In this document: positions 14,442 to 22,685 of the stretch, in pieces
Position numbering within the stretch: position 1 is the first letter of the stretch
How the letters are laid out: each line of letters starts with the position of its first letter
Source of the DNA: a virus
DNA length: 26,161 nucleotides
Direction: 5' to 3' (one strand)
Virus record (IMG/VR): IMGVR_UViG_3300032207_000296
Location: 1 to 26,161 of that record
Translations under genes and position numbers: made by a program
The notes under the pieces: model-generated
Told to the model about the DNA's origin: nothing
Seen by the model: the letters and a program-made list of their open reading frames with translations, nothing else
Databases searched by the model: none

Positions 14442-16169
14442 TTACGTACAGTTTCCAGTTGCTATTACAATACCATTTGAGCTCACTTCAATGAAATCAT
14501 TGTTATCCATAATATAAAATCCTTGAGGCAGCGGTGTTACACCATCCTGGTCTTCAAATACAAAATTATGAAGTTCAGGGTAGGTGTTTTGAACGCCATT
14601 AAACTGAGCAAAGAAAAATTGCTGAGTGAAATCTGTTGAGCACGTACTATCACCTTGCCCTACTGTAGAGTTAAATGATGGTAAGTGTGCAGGACAATTT
14701 ACCTGTATATTCCATCCAGTTGGGCATGGCCCTAAAACTTCAATAGTAACAATATTTGGCGTAGCATTTGGCTTTGGTATTACCATCATATTATCTACGC
14801 TCATAGTCAATGCGTTTGTTTGATTGTCTGCACCGCTAAGAGTGTAGTTTCCACTGTTTGGAGTATTAGGCCCCCATGTATTTTGTGGCGTTAAAATACT
14901 TCTGGTGTAACTAAATGTTCCTATTCGCGGTTGCCAGCAATTGTCATTGGGGTCTCCTAAAAGTGTAAACGCAGCAGGGTCACTGGATTGGCTTTCTCGG
15001 TAGCCTAACCCTGGAGTAGATAGTGTGTTGTAATAAACGCCATCATATTCAACTCTTATTCCATCAGGCACTCCTATTGGGTCAAAATATATAATAACTG
15101 CACCAGTGTCATTTACTGTAGAACCAGCATCTAATTCAATCGTATAGTGACCTTGTTGACCTTGTGGCGGATTTAGATTTCCAGCACATGGTAAAGGTGG
15201 GTTAGTACAAGCTCCTGTGCTAACGACTATGCCATGTACTATTTCAATATATGTGCTGTTATTTAAAATAACAAACTGAGGTGTTGCTGAAGGGTTGATT
15301 GCGCCTGCTCCAGTATCATCAAAGAAAACATAGTTTCCGACTTCAGGTAAAGTGTTTGTGTCAGGATTAAAAGAAGTGACAAGTCCAGTATTAGGGTCAA
15401 ATGTAGCAGTTGCATTTGGCGCATAAAAATAATTGTTTACTACACTATCGCAATCAGTATCGTTTCTTACAGCCGAACCTTGAAACGGAGCTAATGGGCC
15501 TGGACAAAAAGCTTCATATTGAAAAAATGTACCTTGTATTGGGCCAAAGTAATCTATGTTCATTGTAGATACAGCAGTGCCCTTTGGAATTACCTGAGTG
15601 TAAACAGTTGCTCCTCCTCCACCTCTCAAGTCTACGTTATTTGAATTAACATTAACAGCTTGATTTGGCAGGTTACTTTGTATGTAACTACCATCAGTTT
15701 GTATAGTATATACAGGTAAATCAGGTGTAGTTACAGGAGTGTTTATGTTACTCCCATAATAGGTTGGCTCACCAGGCGTGCTATTTAAACCTATAGGGTC
15801 TCCATTGTTACCTTGGAAAGTTAGCTGATTAAATGTCTGTCCATCAAATGTTACCAACACTCCATCAGGAATTGAATTACCAACTACAGAGTAAATAATA
15901 ACAGCTCCAAGGTCAGCTCCGACACCGACTTGAGCTAAGAAAGTACCATTAACACCAGTATCCGAAAAACCTGCGATATCCCCACAAGGCACAGCGCACG
16001 ATGGGCAATTTTGCTGAGGCAAAAGCACGCAATTAACTTGTTCACGAACAATAGAGCCATTGGAATAAAATCCATCTGGTGCACATTGATTCATATCAGC
16101 ATCTGCATAAACAGCTGTTGAGCTGCTTAAATCAGGGCCATTTAAATAATATGTAGTTTCTGTTGCCAT
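14442..16169 (-). CDS. Duplicated, cysteine-rich tail protein, 575 aa
   Basis: This is probably a surface-exposed tail or receptor-binding protein, judged from position and composition (very rich in Asn, Thr, Gly and Pro, few Lys, beta-rich). It consists of two halves that align (residues about 60-322 and 327-575). Each opens with a sandwich-like stretch (LGAVIIY to IPDGVLVTFDG, and TGAVIIY to VPDGIRVEYDG) and ends with VGNYVFFDD to VVSTGACT or LHNFVFEDQ to VIATGNCT. About 16 cysteines recur at matching places, including NCPSCAVPC near residue 60; disulfides or metal binding are possible. I chose the ATG at 16169, two bases after the nozzle stop. The frame could also open at a TTG at 16190, but that would overlap the nozzle gene and is less likely. 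Confidence 0.75.
   Translation of the reverse strand: MATETTYYLNGPDLSSSTAVYADADMNQCAPDGFYSNGSIVREQVNCVLLPQQNCPSCAVPCGDIAGFSDTGVNGTFLAQVGVGADLGAVIIYSVVGNSIPDGVLVTFDGQTFNQLTFQGNNGDPIGLNSTPGEPTYYGSNINTPVTTPDLPVYTIQTDGSYIQSNLPNQAVNVNSNNVDLRGGGGATVYTQVIPKGTAVSTMNIDYFGPIQGTFFQYEAFCPGPLAPFQGSAVRNDTDCDSVVNNYFYAPNATATFDPNTGLVTSFNPDTNTLPEVGNYVFFDDTGAGAINPSATPQFVILNNSTYIEIVHGIVVSTGACTNPPLPCAGNLNPPQGQQGHYTIELDAGSTVNDTGAVIIYFDPIGVPDGIRVEYDGVYYNTLSTPGLGYRESQSSDPAAFTLLGDPNDNCWQPRIGTFSYTRSILTPQNTWGPNTPNSGNYTLSGADNQTNALTMSVDNMMVIPKPNATPNIVTIEVLGPCPTGWNIQVNCPAHLPSFNSTVGQGDSTCSTDFTQQFFFAQFNGVQNTYPELHNFVFEDQDGVTPLPQGFYIMDNNDFIEVSSNGIVIATGNCT
14445..15191 (-). repeat. C-terminal copy of the internal duplication (protein level)
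   Basis: Residues about 327-575 of the tail protein. It starts with GHYTIELDAG and TGAVIIYFDPIGVPDGIRV and ends with FIEVSSNGIVIATGNCT, matching the N-terminal copy in the same order. Confidence 0.7.
15204..15992 (-). repeat. N-terminal copy of the internal duplication (protein level)
   Basis: Residues about 60-322 of the tail protein. It starts with GTFLAQVGVG and LGAVIIYSVVGNSIPDGVLV and ends with YIEIVHGIVVSTGACT. It contains an extra, poorly matching middle part (about residues 125-210). Confidence 0.7.
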
Positions 16170-16171
16170 AT

Positions 16172-19100
16172 TTATGGTGTTCCTGTACAATTACAACATA
16201 CGTCATCTAAATCAACTGTTGAGTAGCACAAGTCTTCTGCAACTGATTTTCTGTAATCGTATATCAAATATAAGTAATCCCCAGTAGTTGGCATAATAAA
16301 CGATGATTTGTAAGCTATTGGAGCTTGTGACGTATCTGTCGTTAACAAATCAGAAGCGTTTAATAAACTTAGTATACTTGCTGGAGTTGTGTTATATACA
16401 GTGTTTGTTCTTAAAACTCTAAACTCATTTTGGCTTGGGTCAAAAACAAAGTCATCTGTATTATCTTTTCTGGATATAATCGAAACACTTGCGCCATCGG
16501 CAGGGATTACTCCTGCTCCTTGAGGGCCAGTAACACTTTCAAATTGTGATACCACTATGGATGCAGTGTCGTCAATAAATTGAACTTGCTCCGAATGTAA
16601 TGGTGAAACAAATGTTCCATCAACCCATCTATATTCATTGTGGATAAGCTGTTCAGCTTCAGTTGCATTTGTTAAACACACTTGAACAATTGTAATAACA
16701 TCAGCAACAGGACAATTAACTACAACTGAAACAATTGAGTCAGTAGTAGGCACAATAGTAATATTTACCTCCTCTTTGTCTACAACATTCTTATCAATGT
16801 TTATAGTTCCTGTAGAATTACTGCTGTTTGTAGTTCCGTTGTATTCAGCTGTTACTGTAGCGCTACCATCAATAATAACATCGACAGCTACATTGCCAAC
16901 CAACTGGCCTACATCTACACAGTATTCTACTGTATTGTTGGCCTCTAAATTAAATGTTCGTTTAAGGTCACAATCAAAACACAATGGAAGGTCTGGTAAT
17001 TCTTCCATGTTTGAGCTAATAACATACTCGTTCATATATGGGTCATACCCACCCAACTTCTGCGTGTCTGGAGAAGCTATAAATAAATCTCTAAAATAAG
17101 AACGCAATCCAAACTCTGAAATAACAGTTAGTTGTTCGCTCTGACCAGAGCCAGAAAGTTTTAAAACAACTCCTCTTTTAGAGTCAGTAAAGTATTTATC
17201 GAATCCCCATTGTACGTAGCTTTCTGGGTTTTTACTAATACCATATTCTTCAATACGAGCAATCTGAGTTCCTAAAACTTCAGGAACAGATGCCACTTGC
17301 CCACCGCCAGTTGAATCAGATAGGAGGTTTTTACCTGTTAAGACGTAAGATATTTTATCTTCTTGCAATACTAATATATCTGTTTCTCGTCCATCTAATT
17401 TTTGTATTGAGCCAAAAGTGTCTTCTAATGGCTTGAAGTTAAGTAGACCTAAATTAAACTCGTTGAGTTTATTTACATTAGACTCGTCATTGTAAACACC
17501 ACTATAAGTTAAATCAGCAAACCTATGAGCTTCTTTAAAATCAACTTCTGAAGTTGACGCTGTTCTTTCTCCAAGTGCAAATTCTTTTCCTATTATAGAA
17601 TCTCTAATTTTGTAGCTCTCTACACCATTGCCAAAAGCATAGCAATTAAAAAATGCAGTGTCTATAATAGCTGACTGAACGTCTGTTTGCGATTGTACAT
17701 TCCCTGAATGATGTCCAGTTGTAGTGTCTATGTCATAAGACTGAGAAGACTCATACCATAAATCTGGCGTTGCGTCTTGAGGTAAAGTTTCAAACACTAT
17801 AGTAGATTCTGCTCTAATAACAGTAATCTCCATTTCTACACTCGCTCTTCTTTTACGTGAACCACTACCTATGTGGCGACAAGTATTTGTTCCAGTTACC
17901 ATAAACAATGTTTCATTGGTTTGGGTATCTCTAAAGAACTTAAAATAATACGTACATGATGCTGTAGGTATATCGTTTTTATTTGTCGCTATTTGCTGAA
18001 TGTATTGAGTTCTGAAGTATGGAGGTGGACAATCAGCCTCACCTTTTGTTTCAGCTGTTCCTGTATTTAATCGTGGCGCAATATTTTCTCCATTAAAAAA
18101 ATCTACAAAATTATCATAGTTTTGTGCAGAAACGTGGTCTATTTCAAGCGTGTACCTTCTTCTTTCACACTTAGTACGTATACCAGGTCTATTAAAATAC
18201 CATGACATGTTAACCCTTGAGCCAGCTGGTATAGTGTAATCTATGAAAGCTCCTGCATTGTTTGGGTCTTCAATGTTTACAGGATACCTAACTATAGGAT
18301 GTGCATCATCGTCTTTTGCTGTGTCTTTTTTTACGCCTGGAGCTATAGTTGGAAGGTCACCTTGAATAACATTAAAGTCATTTGCTTTAATTCTCATGTA
18401 AGTTCCTGCAGGAACAAACAAATCGTTACCATCTGCATCAGTCGGAGCTGGGTCTAAAAAGTCTTTAGTCTGAGCTGATTTTTCCAAAACAGTAGCATAA
18501 TTACACCTTTCTGTTGGGCCCTCAGTATCTCTTTTAACTATTAGCCTATCGCCCTCTTCTACTTTTCTGGCGTTTTCTCCTTGTAATAAAAACAGAGTTT
18601 CGTTAGTTGTTGGGTCGTTAAAAAATACATTAGTAAAAATAGTTTCGTAATCTTCCATATCTGGTTTTATTACGAATTTATATTTTGATGCCCAAACTGG
18701 AGCTAATTGAGTAGGCGGTATGCTTATTTGTACTTTGTTAACCAGGCTTGATAGTGAACAGGGAACATGAATGGTATTCAAAGGACTGACAAGCGCAGTG
18801 GTTGACCTATTAAATTCGTCCATATACACAATCCCAATCTCATAATCTCTATTGCTATGCAAACTTTTGGGGTTTCCTAACTCGGTATAAGTACCATCTG
18901 CAGTTACAATGTCATAGTATTCGTACACTCTTTGAGTAGGAGTTGTTGTATCATCAACAAACTCCATAGCTAACAAACTAAATCCTATTTCGTTGCTACC
19001 AGGGGATGTATATACTTGTATAGCTTGACCTGTAGAAGTAACGCCACTGGCAAATTTTGTTAAACTATCCAGGTTATTTGGCACAGCACAATTAAACTGG

Positions 19101-20596
19101 TCAGTAAAAGTAAAACCATCACACGAAGTTGGGTTACCTGGAACTGGGTCAAACACTGGTTTTATATTTGATGAAGTTCCCACAAGCTCCGCAAAAGCTG
19201 GGTCAGTAGCTAATTCATAAACACTATTGAAATCTTGAGGCAATATAAAGGTAAGCGCTATATCTATTTGGTCTGTTTGCTCAGCTGGGAATGGAGTTTG
19301 TCCGCCAAAAGTAGAGTGCCCAAATCTTACTTCTAAATTTAGAGTTGCTCCTTGTTTGAGTTCTAACCCATCTAAATCAAAATTAACTCTTCCATTCAAT
19401 ATATTTATTGGAGCGTCTACTGTATAAATTTGCTCTGCTGCTTCGTCTTCCAACTCATTTAAACCTATCTCTTCCGAGATTAAAGTTGCACTATATTCAA
19501 ATTTAACAGGGTTGGTGTTTTTATCAAGTAAATCAAAACCATCAACATAGTTTCCATAAACAAGACGATTACCCATAATGGTTTGTGCTTTTGCTCTTAT
19601 CGGCACATTATCGTAAAGGCGCACAAGTTCTGTATTTGGTAAAACAGTAAATATTTTACTATTAGTAAAATTAATTTCGTAATCAGTATTGTTTGCTAAA
19701 CCTAATTCAAATTTGTTGAATTTTTCTATAGACTTGATGACACCACTTGTAGATTCTTTGAAAACAACTTCAACGTCTTTTACTAATTCACTGCCTGTGT
19801 TATATTCAATTTTTACAGAATTAAAAACATTTTTCATGCCTTCATTTAATCCTGAGTCAGTTTCAAGACTAAAATTACTTGGCTGAAAAGCTATGTCCGA
19901 AAATTGAGATAGAGCCGAATATTCTCCATCAGCATATTGATATCTGTACGCAAAAGATAAATATCTTTCTTCCAAAAAATTTTCTTCTCCACTTACGTTT
20001 TGAAGTGTAATCTTTGGAGATGAGCTTGGTGGTTTTTTAATTACCAGCAGTTCTTCAGCAGTAAAACTGTCGACTAAAGGAACTCCGTTGGGTAATGTTT
20101 TCCCTGTTACAAGGTTTATGAATCTGGGTGGATTTATATTATCTGTAAAAAATAATAAATCTTCAACTCGATTAACACCTGTAATTAAAAACTGAGGATT
20201 AAAATCTAATGTAGTTTTAGTTTGACTTCCATCATTTACACTAACAGCATGATATGTAGTTACATTCTCAACAACATTGAATGAAACTATTAAGTCTAAT
20301 ATATTTGATGGTGAACCTGGAAAAGCTGGGTCATGAACAAACCATATTATGGTTTCTCTTTGTCCATCTTCAAACGAACCAATACATTTAGCTTGATTAC
20401 TAAGTGGTACATTGTTAAACTCTAATGCAGTTATCTTTTCGTTTCCCTTAGAGTTTTCTACTGAGCCAATCTCCGACTGTTCGGTAGAACCTAATCTGAC
20501 GTTGAGTCCGTCTATATATTCTCCGTTAGGCACAAGGCGTTCATCAACGCTCTTGTTCATTCGTCCAGCTATAAAATTTCTTTGCGTAGTTGGCAT
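16172..20596 (-). CDS. Tail nozzle / stabilisation protein, 1474 aa
   Basis: This is a large beta-rich protein of the type that forms the tail nozzle (T7 gp12-like, called stabilisation protein in crAss-like phages). N-terminal hallmarks are FIAGRMNKSVDERLVPNGEY with DGLNVRLGS (residues about 8-45), then propeller-like repeats, LLFFTDNINPPRFINL (about 150-165) and YRYQYADGEYSALSQFSD (about 218-235). A TNETLF element occurs twice, near residues 657-679 and 882-908. The last 250 residues hold a beta-sandwich (VEYCVDVGQLVGNVAVDV, near 1224) resembling the repeated domain of the next gene, and a cysteine-rich end VCCNC. It is well above T7 gp12 in size (about 800 residues), so it carries extra domains that could be adhesive. 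It starts one base after the ring-protein stop. Confidence 0.8.
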   Translation of the reverse strand: MPTTQRNFIAGRMNKSVDERLVPNGEYIDGLNVRLGSTEQSEIGSVENSKGNEKITALEFNNVPLSNQAKCIGSFEDGQRETIIWFVHDPAFPGSPSNILDLIVSFNVVENVTTYHAVSVNDGSQTKTTLDFNPQFLITGVNRVEDLLFFTDNINPPRFINLVTGKTLPNGVPLVDSFTAEELLVIKKPPSSSPKITLQNVSGEENFLEERYLSFAYRYQYADGEYSALSQFSDIAFQPSNFSLETDSGLNEGMKNVFNSVKIEYNTGSELVKDVEVVFKESTSGVIKSIEKFNKFELGLANNTDYEINFTNSKIFTVLPNTELVRLYDNVPIRAKAQTIMGNRLVYGNYVDGFDLLDKNTNPVKFEYSATLISEEIGLNELEDEAAEQIYTVDAPINILNGRVNFDLDGLELKQGATLNLEVRFGHSTFGGQTPFPAEQTDQIDIALTFILPQDFNSVYELATDPAFAELVGTSSNIKPVFDPVPGNPTSCDGFTFTDQFNCAVPNNLDSLTKFASGVTSTGQAIQVYTSPGSNEIGFSLLAMEFVDDTTTPTQRVYEYYDIVTADGTYTELGNPKSLHSNRDYEIGIVYMDEFNRSTTALVSPLNTIHVPCSLSSLVNKVQISIPPTQLAPVWASKYKFVIKPDMEDYETIFTNVFFNDPTTNETLFLLQGENARKVEEGDRLIVKRDTEGPTERCNYATVLEKSAQTKDFLDPAPTDADGNDLFVPAGTYMRIKANDFNVIQGDLPTIAPGVKKDTAKDDDAHPIVRYPVNIEDPNNAGAFIDYTIPAGSRVNMSWYFNRPGIRTKCERRRYTLEIDHVSAQNYDNFVDFFNGENIAPRLNTGTAETKGEADCPPPYFRTQYIQQIATNKNDIPTASCTYYFKFFRDTQTNETLFMVTGTNTCRHIGSGSRKRRASVEMEITVIRAESTIVFETLPQDATPDLWYESSQSYDIDTTTGHHSGNVQSQTDVQSAIIDTAFFNCYAFGNGVESYKIRDSIIGKEFALGERTASTSEVDFKEAHRFADLTYSGVYNDESNVNKLNEFNLGLLNFKPLEDTFGSIQKLDGRETDILVLQEDKISYVLTGKNLLSDSTGGGQVASVPEVLGTQIARIEEYGISKNPESYVQWGFDKYFTDSKRGVVLKLSGSGQSEQLTVISEFGLRSYFRDLFIASPDTQKLGGYDPYMNEYVISSNMEELPDLPLCFDCDLKRTFNLEANNTVEYCVDVGQLVGNVAVDVIIDGSATVTAEYNGTTNSSNSTGTINIDKNVVDKEEVNITIVPTTDSIVSVVVNCPVADVITIVQVCLTNATEAEQLIHNEYRWVDGTFVSPLHSEQVQFIDDTASIVVSQFESVTGPQGAGVIPADGASVSIISRKDNTDDFVFDPSQNEFRVLRTNTVYNTTPASILSLLNASDLLTTDTSQAPIAYKSSFIMPTTGDYLYLIYDYRKSVAEDLCYSTVDLDDVCCNCTGTP

Positions 20597-20597
20597 A

Positions 20598-21521
20598 TTA
20601 CTTTATCCATTTATCCTGACCTCTTAAATTCATTAATAGTCGGCCAGGGTGTATATTACTAATTCTAATTTTAGCATTTCTGAGCAAAGCTGAACTACGC
20701 TTACGAGCTCTATTAACAATAAACTCTTGCGTTCCTTGCTTACTATTTAGAATTGCAAACTGGACGTATGCGTACACATATTCTTCAAATAATTTATTTA
20801 CACTTACTTTAGAATCATCTCCAGATTCCATTCCATCAGACACATATTCCAGTATACAAAATTCTTTTGCCATGCCAGAACTAAAATTAATTACTCCAGC
20901 TTTTTGGTCTATACGGAAAGTAGGATTAGAATTAGCTGTTTCTGTATTCAAACCATATCGAGCGCCTATGGCGTAATCGAAATACCAGTAACCATCACAG
21001 CAGTAACCTTCCATATTATGATAAGGACTATTTTCATTTAAGTATATACTCTTTTTAGTTCCTTCAATTCTTTGCAGGTCTATCAATGATGAAGATGGCT
21101 TGAGAACATTCCCCTGGTCATCAAATAAAATTTTACAATCGTGGTCTTGCAAGTAAGCATCACTGTAATTAGTTTGTATATTTTCAGTAAGAGGTCTAAG
21201 AACACCATCTTTATATATAGATATTCTAACCCAGTTGACATAATCAGGTGGAAGTACAAATCTTAAATTATCACACACCTGAAGTTCTAATACTTTTATT
21301 TCCTTGAAGGCATCGTAATTAAGTTCCTGAATAGCTCTTTTTGCGTGAAACAAAACTTTGAAACGCTCTTCATTATTTACAAGAGAATGATTGCCTGCAT
21401 ACATCAACATAAAATTGTTGACAATATCTTCCAAGCTTACATACTGGTATGACCCCCAGTTTTCATTTTCTGGTGTTCCGCCTCCATTTTCGTAATATTG
21501 CCATGCACTAATATATGCCAT
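20598..21521 (-). CDS. Tail ring/adaptor protein (tail tubular A-like), 307 aa
   Basis: The stretch LFHAKRAIQELNYDAFKEIKVLELQV (about residues 57-82) followed by LPPDYVNWVRISIYKDG is characteristic of ring or tubular proteins that sit between portal and nozzle in crAss-like and T7-like Bacteroidota phages. Helices come first, then a beta domain (about 85-220), then a C-terminal helical part with basic RARKRSS near 270 and an end close to LRGQDKWIK. Cys-Cys at about 174 (GYCCDGYWYFDY) is unusual for a cytoplasmically assembled ring protein. It overlaps the preceding gene by one base (TAATG) and is followed one base later by the nozzle gene. The exact ring identity cannot be decided here. Confidence 0.75.
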   Translation of the reverse strand: MAYISAWQYYENGGGTPENENWGSYQYVSLEDIVNNFMLMYAGNHSLVNNEERFKVLFHAKRAIQELNYDAFKEIKVLELQVCDNLRFVLPPDYVNWVRISIYKDGVLRPLTENIQTNYSDAYLQDHDCKILFDDQGNVLKPSSSLIDLQRIEGTKKSIYLNENSPYHNMEGYCCDGYWYFDYAIGARYGLNTETANSNPTFRIDQKAGVINFSSGMAKEFCILEYVSDGMESGDDSKVSVNKLFEEYVYAYVQFAILNSKQGTQEFIVNRARKRSSALLRNAKIRISNIHPGRLLMNLRGQDKWIK

Positions 21522-22570
21522 TATTTCTCATTTTGATTTTCTACCAATTCTTGCGATTGTCCAAATTGAACTGCTTCAGCTTCTCTTATGGACATACCAG
21601 CAAATTGTAATATTTTCATGACCAATGTTGGCTCTTCATCTTGTGGTAATTCAAAATCCTGATAGTCTGAAGCGCTTTGGTTAAACGTAGGTTCGCTACC
21701 CACTAAATTAAAATACGTCCACTTTGGGTCTTTGGGATATCTTATATACTGACAAAATACTCTACCAAAATTATTCGAGCTAAAATCAGGATTGACCCCA
21801 ACGCCTAAATAGTATTGAGTCCACGAAGGGTTTTGAGGGTATATCTGCAATACGTCTTCATTTTGAGTATACACAGGAAACATCTCGGTAGGCTTAGTTA
21901 AATTAGATTGACTAAGCATAGTTGCCTTTGCTTGTGTAACTTTATCGACATCTTTTACACCATCTCGCATATTGTAAATAGTGTATGACATACCTAACCC
22001 TGCTAAGTTTTCACTTATATATATAATATTTCGGCTTGCTGGGTCAAGGACATCAACAAAGCCTCCACTTCCTCCTATTTGAACATAATCCCCTGGTCTT
22101 ACTCCAGATGCAAAAAAATCAACATTGGTATCTTCCAATATTGTACCAGCACTGCCATTTGTGGCTATACTGCTGACCAAAACTTTTGTGTTGTATAAAA
22201 CCTTATTGATTAAATAATAATCAAATCCAGTTGTATTAGTTGTCGGCACTCGCCAATTATTAATCTGCGGTAACCCGGCTCCTCCTCCACCTTGAGTTTG
22301 GTCTGTTGTCGTAACATTAGTAAGTGGGTCAAAACGAGAAAACATATTAATTACTTCCTCGTAACCTTTTGTTATGTCAGCCAAACCAGTGCCTGACTGG
22401 CGTACATTTTCCTTATTGATTTGATAATTGTATTGATAAAAGTAGTCTTCAAATATATCTAATTGAGCTTGCTTAGCATACAAGTTAAAATCGTTTGGAG
22501 TAATGTATCCGTAGTTGTTTTTATTCAACAAAGACAGCACAGTTTCTCGCACTGAATTAATCATGCTCAT
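21521..22570 (-). CDS. Head-tail ring/adaptor protein, 349 aa
   Basis: The helical N-terminus (VRETVLSLLNKNNYGYITPNDFNLYAKQAQLD is the key part, residues 7-38) has the look of the first ring or adaptor proteins of crAss-like and related Bacteroidota phages, which bind the portal. A Gly-rich linker with GGGGAGL (about 93-99) and a beta domain follow. The C-terminus from about 310 is helical (DEEPTLVMKILQFAGMSIREAEAVQF). Two in-frame ATGs (22570 and 22564) are possible starts; I took the longer. It is preceded by the promoter-like element, which ends 15 bases before the ATG, and by the terminator of the previous transcription unit, so it begins a new unit. It overlaps the next gene by one base. 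Confidence 0.7.
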   Translation of the reverse strand: MSMINSVRETVLSLLNKNNYGYITPNDFNLYAKQAQLDIFEDYFYQYNYQINKENVRQSGTGLADITKGYEEVINMFSRFDPLTNVTTTDQTQGGGGAGLPQINNWRVPTTNTTGFDYYLINKVLYNTKVLVSSIATNGSAGTILEDTNVDFFASGVRPGDYVQIGGSGGFVDVLDPASRNIIYISENLAGLGMSYTIYNMRDGVKDVDKVTQAKATMLSQSNLTKPTEMFPVYTQNEDVLQIYPQNPSWTQYYLGVGVNPDFSSNNFGRVFCQYIRYPKDPKWTYFNLVGSEPTFNQSASDYQDFELPQDEEPTLVMKILQFAGMSIREAEAVQFGQSQELVENQNEK

Positions 22571-22580
22571 CGGTTAATTT

Positions 22581-22600
22581 CTTTACTACAAAGATAAGTA
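22581..22600 (-). promoter_or_regulatory. Predicted Bacteroidota-type promoter, copy 1
   Basis: The - strand reads CTTATCTTTGTAG at 22586-22598, with TATCTTTG matching TAnnTTTG. It sits just downstream of an intrinsic terminator and 10 bases before the ATG of the 349-residue ring protein; the 13-base core ends 15 bases before it. The same 20-mer (18/20) lies at 13606-13625. The upstream -33 position is the T-tract and stem of the terminator, so no good -33 box is visible. Confidence 0.6.
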
Positions 22601-22631
22601 AAAAAAAAGAGGATGCGTTTCCGCACCCTCT
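22600..22631 (-). terminator. Intrinsic terminator after the 251-residue gene
   Basis: On the - strand, arm GAGGGTGCG (22622-22630) pairs with CGCATCCTC (22609-22617) around a GAAA tetraloop: nine pairs with one G-U, plus one A-T pair outside. A run of about nine T follows (22600-22608). This is a textbook Rho-independent terminator with a GNRA loop. Confidence 0.9.
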
Positions 22632-22685
22632 ATGAGTAATTTGAACCATGCTCTTCATGAAAGAAGAACACTGCAAATGTATGTA

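Noticed and set aside
16170-16190. TTG start for the duplicated tail protein
   Set aside because: It would overlap the nozzle gene by 19 bases, while an ATG two bases after the nozzle stop matches the spacing used by the neighbours.
22557-22658. A 33-codon frame on - beginning ATGAAGAGC
   Set aside because: It runs through the terminator stem, T-run and promoter-like element and overlaps the ring-protein start. It is more likely chance.
22674-22681. Another TAnnTTTG match (TACATTTG on -)
   Set aside because: It lies upstream of the terminator and lacks the conserved 20-mer context. This six-defined-base pattern is expected several times by chance in AT-rich DNA.
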